A DNA stretch of 64,000 nucleotides from Nematostella vectensis (Eukaryota; Cnidaria; Anthozoa; Actiniaria; Edwardsiidae), in the NCBI RefSeq assembly GCF_932526225.1, contig NC_064043.1, positions 14,444,085 through 14,508,084 of the forward strand. Direction: 5' to 3'. This document shows positions 45,114 through 58,632 of the stretch, in pieces. The position numbers and the translations under genes were made by a program. Position 1 is the first letter of the stretch. Each line of letters starts with the position of its first letter. A model generated the notes under the pieces. The model had not been told where the DNA came from and did not search any database. It was given only the letters and a program-made list of their open reading frames with translations.

Positions 45114-48002
45114 ACTTTATGATTCCAGGCTCTAATACACTAGTTTTTGAGACAATTCTAAACTTTACTTTATTGAGAGTATACTTGTATTTGACTTTAA
45201 TTTATTTGAAAATGTTAGTTAGGCGAGACTATTTTTTTTCTAGGCTGCTTGCAATACCTTATGGCATATGCCCATTATACAACAAGTGTTACAAGTTTAT
45301 TCCTTTGCCACACAGGTATAGATGACTTGATAACGTTATATTATGTTACATTTTTTTTTACATTTTTCTTGAAAAGGTGGTTTGGCAGGGGGTACCCTTA
45401 GAAACCACAAGACTTTTTGAGTAGGGACCCCCTACAGACTCTACAACATGTCTGTTGCATATGAGGGTCTGCCCCAAGAGGGAATCAGGGCTGCCGGGTG
45501 CCCCATATCTTAGGTTTGACAAATGACTACAACCTTTCTATGAAATCTGAATAATTGGTTATCGTCCAATCTGTGTAATTATGGTTGTATATGATGTATT
45601 GATGATTTCAAAATGTTGTAAGGTAAAGCAAGGATCTGATTTTGATGCTTCTGGTGAAATTTGGCTTACCTTAGGAAAAATACCTATTGATAGTGTTCCA
45701 TCCAGAGGGGTGAGGGAGGGGGGGGGGCTGTATCCCAGTTTTCACTGGCTGCTCTTTTTTCCGGGATTTTAAACAAATGTATAGAAGTGTTTTCGTGTTT
45801 TTCTTTAATAAAACATATCAACCTTCCATATTGTGGTATTTTTCATATTGTGGTATAATGTTTATGTGTTCACAAGTATCTTCGATTTTGCTAGAAACGC
45901 CTGTAAATTATCGTGACGCAAATATTTCTGCGCACTCCTTTTCTACATTTTGTGCGGTCTTATTCTTGCGCACATGAAAAAGAAAATGGTGCAACAACTT
46001 TTCGCTAAAATAAAAATTTGCGCTTAGGGTAAGTTACTTTGAAAGGCCGTGAGAAGTATGTGTACTGAGCAAGCGAAAACGTGGCGAATACAGCAAGTTT
46101 TATCCACCACTAGCTATACATTGTCAAATGTAGAGACTGCATTTTGGAGTACAGTCTATCGCATTTCACCAATTCATACGTTTCGATTTAGCCAGGGACT
46201 TTGGGATAGTATAGCGCCTCCTGTTTTAACTATCCTAGAGCCCGTGAAGCTCACGCACCGAGTTTTATTACCATTGCAAATTTACATATCCATATTTGGA
46301 TATGACGCTCGGCTTTCGAACGCCAGGGTAACCGACAGCGTTCCAATACCAGAACCAGTAAAAAGTTCGAACGTTCGATCGGCATGCACCGAGGAAAACT
46401 TGATAAATTTTTGGTGCCTAGTCCTTGGTTACTAGCGAAAAGATAGAAACTACGCAAGATTTTATCAAGTAAGTACCGCGTTCTTTATTCTACTTGTATT
46501 TAGGCCTATTCGTTCTCGCTGATTTCAATTTTTGTGCCTCTTCAAACAACAACCGCGTTTTCTCCGTTTCCAGCTGTATTTATGCAGCGTGTATTACAAA
46601 TCTTTGTCTCCGAATAAAAGAATAGAAATCATAAATCTTATACCTTCCCTGATAAATTGCATGTACTATAAATTCTGAATGATCCAAATGTCACGTCATA
46701 TAGAGCTTGGTTCAAATTAATAAAGTTAAGTAACGGGTAGTTTTTGATGCTCAACGAACAGAGGAACCAGTTTGTTCCGTAGCTAAACTACTAATGCACT
46801 TGGTTTCTGTGCAGTGTTCATATTCGTTGAGATCCGTGAATTTTTAAAGCAGAAAGTTCAATTCACACAGCTTCAATTTTCTCGCGATAGCTCAATCTTA
46901 TCTCGATGTTCTTTGAAGGAATATTTGAATGGTAGAAGTTACTTCCGATTGTCTCACGATATAAATGTATGGTTAGTCTAACTACTAAATGCATTATGAA
47001 CTGCATAGAGTATCCTTGTCGTATTTAAATGGAGGCCTCAGAACGCGCTTCGTCAAATCTGTTCGCCAGGAAATCAGAATCGTATGGCATTTAGAAAGAC
47101 GTTAGGCATGCTTTACTGAATTAATAGAATTTATGTAAACACTTTATTGTGCTAAATAGATTCAAATCTGATCCACCCGCAACCACAAGAATTCTCTATA
47201 ATATTACTTAGAAAAACACCTCAATCTCCTATTGCTTGATGCAGCAACAAAGAGGTTTTTACAGAAATTATTTTCAACTGGACGAAGTATTATGTGTGAA
47301 ATGACAGCTATAAGACCTTTTGGCTTAGTTCATATACTATAAATAGTTCCATTGTTATTGTTTGTGGGACAACCATAGAAATTATTCACATTGTACCCCA
47401 GACAGATTCCATTACATATAAACTAACGAACCCCAATGTTTACTGTTATGTATCAAGCATATGTCCATATTCTATTGCTAATACCTTGATGGATACTAAT
47501 ATATATATTAATCACTTGTAAACTCTATGTTTATATCTTTAGCATACAACTGTTGACGATTCTTTGTTCTATTAGCATATTCCCAGCAATTATTATAGAC
47601 ACAAAGGGGGGTATTTATCATGTAACTGTTAATTTCATGCCCGATTTTCTTAGTACATTGTTTGTGTTTCATTTTCTAAGTACTGTGTTCATTTTGCATT
47701 TAAGGTATGCTGCAAAAAGTCAACCAAGCTACAAGGAAACGAAAGTAAACAAACATCATCCAGTCATGACAACTGACAGCTGTGTTTCCTGCCTTAAGAA
47801 ACAGAGCTTCACCTGCAATGAGAGAAAATGCTATGAAACATCAACAACATTTGATAAAAGAACCATGGAACAGTACTGTTCAAGAAGACCATTTATCAAA
47901 TGCACACCTTGGAAAAGAAAATTACAATACAATAAGACCAGTACTGTGTCTTGGAGTCCAGCTCATTCAGATAAATCTCAGGACTATTGTTTATTGCCGG
48001 AA
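45114..48002. other. Intergenic: GLYCTK 3' side to dystroglycan leader
   Basis: Contains the GLYCTK 3' UTR and the dystroglycan promoter. Dystroglycan's frame is already open from 47553. The 128-codon frame at 46049-46435 has no recognisable similarity and I do not call it. A G10 run lies at about 45719. Confidence 0.6.
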
Positions 48003-51000
48003 ATGAGCCTGCCGTCTTCTGTGAATAATAGACTTCTAGTCACAGCTGTTTACATCATTTTTACTTCAATATTGAGAACTATAAACACACATATAAGTAC
48101 TCAACAGACTACTAGGGTGTTAGTTTTTGTTTTAGCTATTAGTGCATTATTGAGTGGGTGTGGTCCTTATGTGACTGCAGAGTCGACATCACTGTCACCT
48201 GGATCACAACCTCAACTAGAACTACCTAATGCTATAACCTATGTTGGCATGGCATTCATATACAAGATACCAAGCAAGATATTTAACTGCAAGCTGGACT
48301 ACATCGAGGTAAGTAAAAGTAAACATAACTCATACTCAATATTGTAACATTAAAGTGTACACTTTATTAATAACAAATGCTAAATTATGTGACTATCGTC
48401 ATCTCAGAAAAATGATTGTCACTTTTGCTTTCGAACTCCCACATGGGCAAATGTAGCTTTTTGTTGAAAGGGGGGTGGGGGGTTGGGGTTACATGCCTGT
48501 AACTGGATTTGGGAAGGGGCAGGGGTGTACTTTTCAAGGTTGCCCATTAAAAGTCAGTTAGAATGTGGTCAGTAGAAGCCTCAATTCCACTCAGCCGCTT
48601 AGAATATTCTCAAGTTGCACTTACCTTGGCTTGAGTCGTCAAAAATATTTTTGGAGTTTTTTGTAAACTTTTACCAGGCATATGGCCAGGAATTTTTTCC
48701 ATAGCAGGACATTGAAAGGACGTTGCTCCCCACATTATTTTTTTTACTGTTTATTGTAAGTACCCTCTGACATTTTCCCACAAGCTACTCCCTGTTGGTA
48801 CAATTAGTTGTTTGCAGGTTTTAAACTCTCGTACTTGTTTTTGGATGCAGATATCTGAGGGAAGCTCCAGAACTCTTCCCAACTGGCTAGCCTATGATGA
48901 ACACAAACAAGAGCTTTATGGAGTCCCATCAATGGAAGATATAGGCACCTCTTATATCTTGATAGTTGCTATTGCTGATGACTCACTGCACACAGGAAGA
49001 ATATGTGGAATGAAGTCATTTACCATTAATGTTGTGGCAGTACACCATCAACCTCATGCTTCTGTGATCATGATGGCTAGCAGTGTTGCCTTAGAATCTC
49101 AGGTACTGCATTTTGGATCAGGGAGGATGAATGAGAACTTATTCTGTACACCTGGTGCTCAGCTAATATTAGGAACTATTCTACTCAGCGCAAACCTGCA
49201 GCAGGTATCTGGACACGAGAGAATGATGATTCTGAACAAAACTGCTCAGCATCTGAAGGTTACTACAGAAAAGATGGCTTTATTTTCAGGCGAAGTTGAT
49301 CACCCTTTGGTCTCTCAATTAAAAGATCCCTCTGTGATCAAATCTGGAGCAGGTGATGGTAGATATAGTAAGGGCAAGAGAAGTCTGCTTACTTGGGCAC
49401 TAGGGTGTGGGGCACTGAAGCTTAATAGTGACTTACTGGATCTTGAGACATCATCAAAAGATGGGACCATCAGTATGCTTCTTGGACATCCTGTTATTGG
49501 ATGGCATGTGACATCAGGAGTGCAAAGAGCAAGACACAGGGGGCGACGAGCAATTCTTCCAGCTACACCAACGCCAACTGAGACAAGCATGCTGCCGACT
49601 CAAGTTAAAAGTATCCTGACGACTGTTCTAACTGGGAGCATGACTCTTATGCCAACTATCATCCAGAATTCCACTGAAGTCCTTCAAAGCTCAGCTGTTG
49701 CATCTTTAAATGTTACAACCATTGTTTCAGCTACACCCTCATTTACTTTATCAGCAAGTCTGAGCATAAAGCCCACAGTTATTCTAAATTCAACAGTAGT
49801 TGTTAATGCAACTATCAATATGTCTAGTCTTGCATCATCAGCCATTTTGGTGTATTCGACTACAAGTCCATTAATGAATGCATCATCAGAGGCATCACTT
49901 ACTTCAACAGAAGTTGTCAATACAAGCTCTGTTCAACCATCAAGTAGCATTTCAATGACATCTATAATGCAAACAGACACAATGAATACAACTTTCAGCA
50001 TACAACCCACTCCAAGTATCAATGTCACTACTGTGAGCATTGAAATGACATCTATAATGCCAACAGAAACAATGAATACAACTTTGAGTCTACTGCCTGA
50101 TCCAAGTATCAATGTCACTAATGTGAAATCACCCTCTCTGACTACAAGTGGCTTGCTCCAGCCATCTCTTAGTGCTAATGTGACAACTGAATTGTCAAAA
50201 CCAGTGAATACAAGTTTCTTTCCTCAGCCAACTCCTAGTACCAATATGTCTTCATCAGAAGTGCTTCTTTCTTGGAATTCGAGTATCATGCTTACACCAT
50301 CAGAGAGTGCCAATATCTCAAAAATGCCCAGTAGCACTGTGTCTTTACCTGGAAATTCATCAATTATGGAAACTATCAAAGTTACTCCGACCTCCTCACT
50401 GACAACTCCCCAAAACACCTCAGTTGTTTTCACAAACAGTACTGTTCAAGACACCTTGGTTTTATACACAAGTTCAACACCAGTTCTTAATATTTCCTCT
50501 GGCTGGAATTCTACTATAGTCAAGGAGAGCACGACCACCCTGTTATTGTCATCTTCATCTGTGCCTCTTAATGAAAGCACCTCTAATGTCAGTGTTGCTA
50601 TTAACAGTACCGTTCAAGCGTCTACCACAATCTACAGTCTACCTCCAACCTCCATGTTAAACTCTACACCTGCGACTGTCAGCATAGATTCCATTGCTCC
50701 AAGTCCTACAACACCACCATCTTCTAGCTCCACAACTATCACCACTTTAAACGCGTCTGTTATGGCAACAGCAACACCAAGTGCATCGCTTGAGACCAAT
50801 GCTAGCACTATGTTGTCTTCAGGAATCTCTGTCCCTTCCATTGACTCAACAGTTTTGCCAGATTCATCATCTTTTATTCCAACAGTTACAACGGTTGTCC
50901 AGACAGGCAGTTCTGACATGAATCGCACAAGCAGCATAACCCCAAGCTTCCAGACAGCGTCCATTTGGACAGGGACTCCAATGTTGACAACAGACATTGT

Positions 51001-54000
51001 TGAACCAACAATAAATGCCTCGAGAACATCGATGACCACAATAGTATCATCAGCTAGTGGATCGTCTGTGTATAGTGCCTTTTCAATTAATACCACTGAT
51101 ACAACGCTTCTGATTTCGAAAAGTCTAAGGACTACTGAAACGGTTTCTATGACAACATCAATCAATGTCAGCTCTACTATCTTATCTCTTTTGCCATCAA
51201 TTGTGACGTCACCAATCATGACATCTGTCAACATGTCATCTGCAAGGTATGTCATGCATTATAAAGGACACGAATTGACTGGTCAAGAATGTCTAAGGGA
51301 CGGACTTGTAGAAAAGTAACGGGAGGGGTGGGTGATTTTTTGTCTTCTCGATTACTTTTTTCGGAAGGCCACAGGTTTCCACGTTTTTTTTTTCTTGCTG
51401 CACAATTGTTTGTGAGGTAGACCGGCCTGCACGACCTTGATGCTTGTGGTTAGCCAAAATAAGAATTCCGTGCTATTTTTTATTTGCGCAATTTTTGTTG
51501 ATCACGCTGTCTAGACGGTCGAGGCATATATTGATTTTATTCATTTTCTTATAGTATTGTGAACTCAAGCTCGATTGAAGGTAAGAATTTGTAGCACCTT
51601 GAATTAAAGCATGATAACTACTCAAAAGCACGTGCATATAAACAGAAAACATCACTAAATGCAGTAAAACAGTTAAATGTTTGCATCATGTGGCATGTCA
51701 CTCTACATTTCATTTTACTAGCATAATTACTACTCCCCGTAAAAGTAAAACATTGGAATCTAATAAAATAAATAAAACTATAATGTACACCCACAAAGCA
51801 TGGAAGTTATGGTGTGCAAAACTTTGTACGCGGAACAAAGTCACTTCTAACGGTATAAACACTGTATCACATAAAATCCATTAAAATTAACAAGCACGTC
51901 AAATTTACCGCACATACGTTCTTGCACAGTGATGTTTTCTTACTTTCTTCACTTCTCAGCTTCTTCAAATCGCACGAAAACCTAAAAACTTCACCGTCTA
52001 TGGCATACGCGCATGTACCTTGTAAATAAACAACTGCGCGATGGAATGTCCGTCTGGTGGTGTTGCATTTAGAAGCGTATACAGGCTACACGTGTGTGTG
52101 TTTTGTGCTAAAAGACAGAAGAACAAATTTTCTAATGTAATGCCTTCCTTGTTCTGTAGTTGTAGATAGCTGCAATACGGAAAACAGCACGCTATCAGCT
52201 TATGTAAAGGATGCCATGACCAACAATGTGACTCTGAGCACTGCAAAACTTCCACACTCTCTGGGATCCCTTTCTCCTAGCACGCCTATCTCCCCCAGTG
52301 TAGTAGAGGATTTCGTCAATAACTCAACGAGACTCGAGACTATTTACATCTCAGCTGATGTCAATTTCTCTCTTCGTGACGCAACTGCCGCTTCCTTGGT
52401 TTCTATTGTGACTGGAACAGCTGGTAAAGGTTTTGTAATATCAACAGTGGTACCTGTGTCCTCATTGGGGGCGAATACTTCTCTCACTGTGTTTTCTGGT
52501 GATGGCGCTTCCCTTCTGCTTTCATCTTCTTCACTCCTTGACCTCTCAAATGCGACTACGAAAACGGACTCCTCTGTAAAACTAACAGTGAACTATTCGC
52601 TGCTAAACTTCTCCTCGGTCTTTCAATTAGCTATTGTTTCGTCGAGTAACATCCAAACATTTTTACAGACTGTTTCCAAAGCAACTTTGTTGCAAGCGCC
52701 TTCAACTCTTATGTCAACATATGGAGATACCCTCCATCACTTTTCTGTTTCTGTGAATGGAGTTTCTTCCCGTGTGCTGCCCTCTGCATCTTCAGGAAGT
52801 ACTGAGGTTTACTCATCTGCCTTCTTTACTTTTCCTTCCTCGATGGTCGCAACTAGCCATGCTTTATCAGGTACCATGCGCTATGTCAACGACTCTTTAT
52901 CTATCTATACTCTAAGATTGCTTTTCATTCTTTCGTTTCTTTCTTATAGAAGAATTGTTTTAATTTCTTTCAGACATAACAGTAAAATATAATCTATTTT
53001 CTATGCTTTATTCCTTCGTGACTAATTGAAAGATAAAAGTAAATTCCCTAAATCTGTTTCCTTTTATCCTTCCTCTCTATTGCTAAAGGATCAAGAAATT
53101 GGTATAAAAAGATATTTTATTTCAGCTTTTCCTATCAAACTATTTTCGTTGTCTTCTGATGATCTTTGGCATGTTCTCACAGACTCATTTCTTCGTAGGT
53201 CCCGGAAGCACCTTGTCACGCACTGTTGTGTTAACTCTGTCAAGTGTCACGCAAGCTATCACATATAGCACCATAAGCACCGAATCCTTTGTCACGCCAA
53301 CATCATTAGTGAATGACTCAACGATATTCGCTAGTAGTCCAGTGGACGTAACGCCAGCACTAAGCACCAAGAGTTTCACATCCATCTCCTTAGACTCCAC
53401 CCGCACATCAACATTGAGCGCATCAGTCGATGAAACTAGCACCAGCATTAAATTGAACTCATCTGTAGTCAAGACGTCTTTGTTGACCTCGTCGCTTTGG
53501 CAAAACTCGCTTGCTAATAGTACGCTGGGTAAAGGCCTTATAACCACTGTGCTCAGTACATCTTCAATTATAACACACCCTAACTCCACAGCGTTCGTTT
53601 CTTCTCTAGCGATACAGACGTCCATTCTAGTCGTCAAATCATCGGTCGAAACTTCCATTATTGGCAAGAGCACAACTATTGCAAACGTAAGCAGCATCTT
53701 GCCTTCACCTTCTACGGTTTATATGGAAACCACATCTGTACCTGACAACTACACAGAAGTGACTACAACACATGATGCTGCGTCAAGTACCACTTGGTCT
53801 GTACCAGACATCTACATGACCCTAAGCATCACCACTGGTGTCTACACGTCGTTGAGCAGTCCTGGCATCAAAAACACAACCTTTACCCCAAGTGAAATCG
53901 TATCGCCGTCTATCAGTACACTACACACATCCACTGTGGAAGTGTCTTCTACTGGAAATGTTTCAATGTTAACCTTGAAAACGAACTCAATTCCTGTAAC

Positions 54001-57000
54001 AAGCCCAGCCCCAAGTACTAGTTTGCCAGCTTCGTCGACGTTGCCAGTCCTACCAACATCAAGTCTAGCTGACACACCCAGTACACAGTCTGTTGCTAGT
54101 AGTGGAGTCATGGTGACATTTTCCTCAGTTGCCGCCGTGAATAGCAGTACGATTTCTGCCGACATTACCAGCCTTATTTCGTCCTCATCATTGAATATAA
54201 GCTCGGCGTATGTCCTATCAACCGGCGTTCTACCAGGAACGACCTCAAAACAGTCCATGATACAACCCATCACTTCAACAAGTTTCACAACTACTTCGGT
54301 GCTGTTTGAAAGTAGTGCAGATGTCTCAAGTTCTTCCATCGCATTTGATATTACTAGTATCCTATCAACCAGTGTTCTGCCAGAAACGACCTCCATACAG
54401 TCTACGATGCAACCCAACACTTCAACAAGTTCCCCAACTACTTCGGTGCTGTTTGAAAGTAGTGCAGATGTCTCAAGTTCTTCCATCGCATTAGATATTA
54501 CTAGTATCCTTTCAACAAGTGTTCTACCAGAAACGACCTCCATACAGTCTACGATGCAACCCAACACTTCAACAAGTTCCCCAACTACTTCGGTGCTGTT
54601 TGAAAGTAGTGCAGATGTCTCAAGTTCTTCCATCGCATTAGATATTACTAGTATCCTTTCAACAAGTGTTCTACCAGAAACGACCTCCATACAGTCTACG
54701 ATGCAACCCAACACTTCAACGGTTCTTTCAAGTGTGGACAGTGTTGATTCATCGAGTGTCGTAGAATCGTCACAGTCAAGGACTGCAGCTACAATAAACT
54801 CAACAACACAAGAGAGCTCAAGTTTCCAAACGAGCATCTATCCCTCGCAGAGCAGTATATTTCGGACATCTGTATTACCAAGCAGTTACTTCTCAAGTAC
54901 TGTTATTGTAGAGACGTCTTCTTCGAGTGCCTCCTCGTTAGCTCCTTCCCCGACAGCGACGACAACCAGTATCTTGCAGACAACCGAGCCATCAAGTGAG
55001 TTAATATGGACGACGAAAAAAGTGTTAATGACTTTTACGACTAATAAAATGAGTGGTGATAATAACATGACGAAGACTGTCGACAGCTCTGAGTCACTGC
55101 TACGATCTACCAAAGAAGTAGAAACGATCGTTATGTCCACCTATTCTTTGAACTCGTCTCTTCTGACGCCATTACCCGCCGAGCTTTACTCCACAACGCT
55201 GCTATTCCCTCTATCTACATTCAAGACTAAGACTACTTTTTTACATACTTTAGTCTCTATATCCACGTCCTCTTTCTCGGCTTTAGATGTCACACCTGGA
55301 CTTTCAAGTATTTCCGACCTTTCGCTTTTCTCTACGACTGAATCACAAACAGTTCTCCGCTTCTCTACTGCAATCAATGGACATTCTACGACCATATCAA
55401 CATCTACGATCTCTTCCTTTATTATGCTATCATCACCTCTTGCTATATCATCAAGTCAACTCCACAGCGGATCTTTCATCTCTTCTCCCTTCTCCTCCTT
55501 GATTCCGTCATACCCATTTACCTCTGTCTTCACCTCTCCTTCTGGACTCTCACTCTCTACGTTTTCGTCTTCCTACTTAAGTGGTTAAGTATTTTCTTAG
55601 TTTTTTTTTTCTCATTTCTATCACTAATCTGTTCTGTCGTGCATCACATCATCTTTGTAACTTTGTATCATCATTATTGTCGTCATCTTTTTTATCGTCA
55701 TCACCAATCCTCTCGCCATCATTTTATTTCTTTACTAGTTTGTCATCTGCAGTGACATCTACTTTAAGCTTTAAAATATCATCATTACCACCACCACCAC
55801 CATCATCATTACTATAATTAACATCACAACCTTCAATAAAAAATATATCATCATGTCATGATGACATCAGTATCATCATTAACATTATCCGGACGATCAT
55901 CGCCAGGACCAGCTTTAATCATTTCATCGGGTCCCCACTGAACACCATGACACTGCTAACAAAACTAACCGTCTTATCCATCGCAACGCACATTCCAACC
56001 TTTCGCAATACTAACACGAGTGCAACTTTGCATTCAAGGCAGCCGTTACACTTTAACCACCCTTTTCTCTTGTAGGTACGCCCCCAACCAGCCCTGCGCT
56101 AACGGTGACAATGACAACGGTAATAGCGACCGACTCATCCATAACTCCGACTACAGTAACTAAGGTTATACCAACAAGCACGGCAACAGTCGTCATACCG
56201 CCTGACTTGGTCGTCGTCAATGATATCGGGCGCGTCACCGTGACATCTGGAAAGGTTTTCAACTACCAGGTTCCTGCCGACACGTTTCATGATAGGAAGG
56301 ATGGAAACACAAGGAATTTAACGCTAGAGTTGTACTTAGTTGGGCCGCAATCAACTCAGGCGGAGATTCCAGGCTGGCTTCAGTTTGATGATAAGACGCA
56401 AACGATATCTGGGTTACCAATGGACCCGAGTGAAACACTGACAAGAGGAGAATTGTTTATTCTCAAAGCGAGGAATAGTCGTGGAGATATTGCCTATGAT
56501 GCCTTCGAGATTCTTGTCTTGGATTCACAGACCCAACATGCAGTTGAGTTAAGCACACGTTTAGATAATAACTACACCATCTTCAGTAACAATTTGACGC
56601 AAAGACTTCTTCTGTTATCTGCGATTGCGAGTTTCTACGGTGATGCCTCTCCGGGATACATACGTGTGCTCCGCTACCAAGAAGGTTCGGTTTTGTTCAT
56701 CTGGACAAATGATACGCTACCGACAAGTGAATGCGACCCAGAGAAAAATGCTCGAGTGTCGAATAGGGTGGAGGAAGATGGTGAGGTTACTAACGCATTT
56801 CGCCAAGCCCTGGCCCCAAGATTTCCGGTGATGAGTGCTTACAGCTCCCTCGTAGGGGTGTGCAACAGAACAATTATCCCTGCCTCGGCAATCCCAGGCG
56901 CCAGGGACTCCGAGGAGAGCAGTGACTTGTGGGTAAAGCACGTGCTTCCTGGCGTCCTTGTGGCCTTCATTCTTATCATCATCGCAATCCTTCTGTTCTT

Positions 57001-57403
57001 GTACCTCAGGCGTAAACGCCCTAAACCTGCGGACCCAGAAAGACGGACGTACAAGAAGCGTAAGCCGATAATCCTGGACCCTGAAATGGAGCTGAAGCCA
57101 CTTCCTGGTAAACCATTAGTTCTTCCAAGTGACGATCCGAGTCAGCCTCCTTCTTATATATCTGATACGTCTCTTGACAAGGCACCATATTCGTACTATA
57201 ATGATGATTATGATGATGATGGTGATGACGAGGAGGATTTTAAGTTCGGCTCATTCCCGCCATCACCTATATACGAGACTCCACCCCCAGTATATGGGGG
57301 ATTTGAACCAGACTACAGGGAGACACCTCCGCCGAATTACCGGCTACCCCCCATGTACCTCAACTACACAGTTCCGCCATGGGAGACGAGTAGTGACGTG
57401 TAG
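48003..57403 (+). CDS. DAG1: Dystroglycan-like adhesion receptor with giant mucin region, 5 exons
   Basis: Exons 48003-48308, 48851-51246, 52170-52870, 53199-55583 and 56076-57403 (stop TAG). Phases 0, 2, 1, 1 join without a break, total 2371 aa against 895 in human. Dystroglycan links laminin-type matrix to dystrophin. Order: hydrophobic leader (VLVFVLAISALLSG), first cadherin-like domain (LPNWLAYDEHKQELYGVP), the alpha N-terminal domain (LLTWALGCG, LGHPVIGWHV), basic cleavage site RHRGRR followed by ATPTPT, a very long Ser/Thr/Asn-rich region, a second cadherin-like domain (IPGWLQFDDKTQTISGLP), the SEA-type cleavage site EGSVLFIWTNDTLP, one membrane helix (VLPGVLVAFILIIIAILLF) and a cytosolic tail with three PPxY motifs. 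The start codon is uncertain: the frame is open from 47553, and 48003 is only the Met nearest the leader. Exon 3 rests on a weaker acceptor (ending at 52169). Confidence 0.9.
54227..54723 (+). repeat. 147-bp (49-residue) tandem repeat inside dystroglycan mucin exon
   Basis: The block beginning VLFESSADVSSSSIA recurs at 54299, 54446 and 54593, exactly 147 bp apart, with a partial further copy on either side. Later copies are nearly identical in DNA, so expansion is recent. The unit keeps the reading frame and is rich in Ser and Thr, adding O-glycan sites. Confidence 0.93.
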
Positions 57404-58589
57404 AATGTGACCCGTAGATATTACAAAATGTAGATCTCTTTTTGGTTCGAAACGTGACACGTGAGCAGTATCTTAAGAATGCAGGAGAGACAGGTTATAT
57501 GGAAGATGCTGCCTCAAATTCTATTTGCAACGACCCACTAGATTGGCTTTGCGACTTTGTATAGGTTTTTTGTGCTTTCTTAATTAGCAAAAAAAAATAT
57601 CTTCTTTGCAGATATCGACCTTGTATTTTATCATCCCGCTAATTAAAGCCTTTTTATCGCTACTCTAGGTAAAATTTTATAATATAGTGTAAAATTAAAG
57701 TGTAAATAACGAGGCGTAAAGGCAATCATACATTTGCGTATCCAAAAATGATTCAAAGAATACAATAGATTATAATAAAACAACATCTTACTATTTATAT
57801 TTGATGACTTAGTTGGGATAACCTCGACTAATGGTGTATTTTCCAATTGTGTGGCGTCCCTGCCCCTTAGTCCCTGCCTTTCCATGCGGGTATCCAGAGG
57901 TCGGTCTTGAATCGGTCTAGCAAATGAACACATGGGGTTCCCATTGATGTCACGACTCACCGCTCTTGCTTTATTTCGCGCAATGTGAACAAAACGACAA
58001 TGAGACTAGAAATCGTTGCTCAAAAGTTGCGCGCTTGTCGACATCTGGCGCGCAATCGACGCTCTTTTGGGCGTGCCCCCCCAGGCAAGCTTAGTAGAGT
58101 AGGAGCAGATCGCAAAAGATAACACGAAATCAGAATTTGAAAATTATACCTTTGATTTATTTAAGGCTCTGTGATATATCTCAAATTGATTTGTAAAAAT
58201 AAACTCTTATTTACAACTTTTGATCTCTAAAATACTTTGGTAAAAATGGTGAATAATCAAGCCTCACTGAGCGGATAATCACGAAAATACATAACACAAC
58301 AGTAGTCAACGGTGAAAATGGTTCATGTAGAGTATGCATAATCATAGGGTGTTCAATGATTTACAAAATTCGCGAAAAGGTATGAATTGTGTTGGACATG
58401 AGAATCACGAGCGAGAGTAGAAGACAAACAGTCAAGAATTTTCATAGAAAACAGACAAGAATGTAGAAGTCTATCGTACTCTACCTTTCATCTTATCATT
58501 ATTGCGCAGTCTCCTTTCTATTCACACCCACTTCTCATAGTCTCTCGTCTAACTATTTCCGCCCACACCTTCGCCTGATGGTCTCTCGT
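57404..58589. other. Convergent 3' ends of dystroglycan and the unrecognised gene
   Basis: The two genes converge here. An ATTAAAG at 57643 could be a poly(A) signal for dystroglycan, and ATAATAAAAC at ~57772 another. No further gene seen. Confidence 0.55.
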
Positions 58590-58632
58590 CTAACTATTTC
58601 CGCCCACACCCTCGCCTGATGGTCTCTCGTCT
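58540..58632. repeat. 41-bp tandem repeat across the stop codon of the unrecognised gene
   Basis: TCTCTCGTCTAACTATTTCC recurs at 58541 and 58582, and a truncated third copy (TCTCTCGT) starts at 58623 inside the coding end. The copies carry the last codons (GGNS stop) into the 3' UTR. Confidence 0.88.

Noticed and set aside
46049-46435. 128-codon frame between GLYCTK and dystroglycan
   Set aside because: No similarity, no splice context, within chance for the region.
53842-54837. 331-codon antisense frame
   Set aside because: Mirror of the Ser/Thr-rich dystroglycan exon, whose codon use leaves few stops on the other strand.
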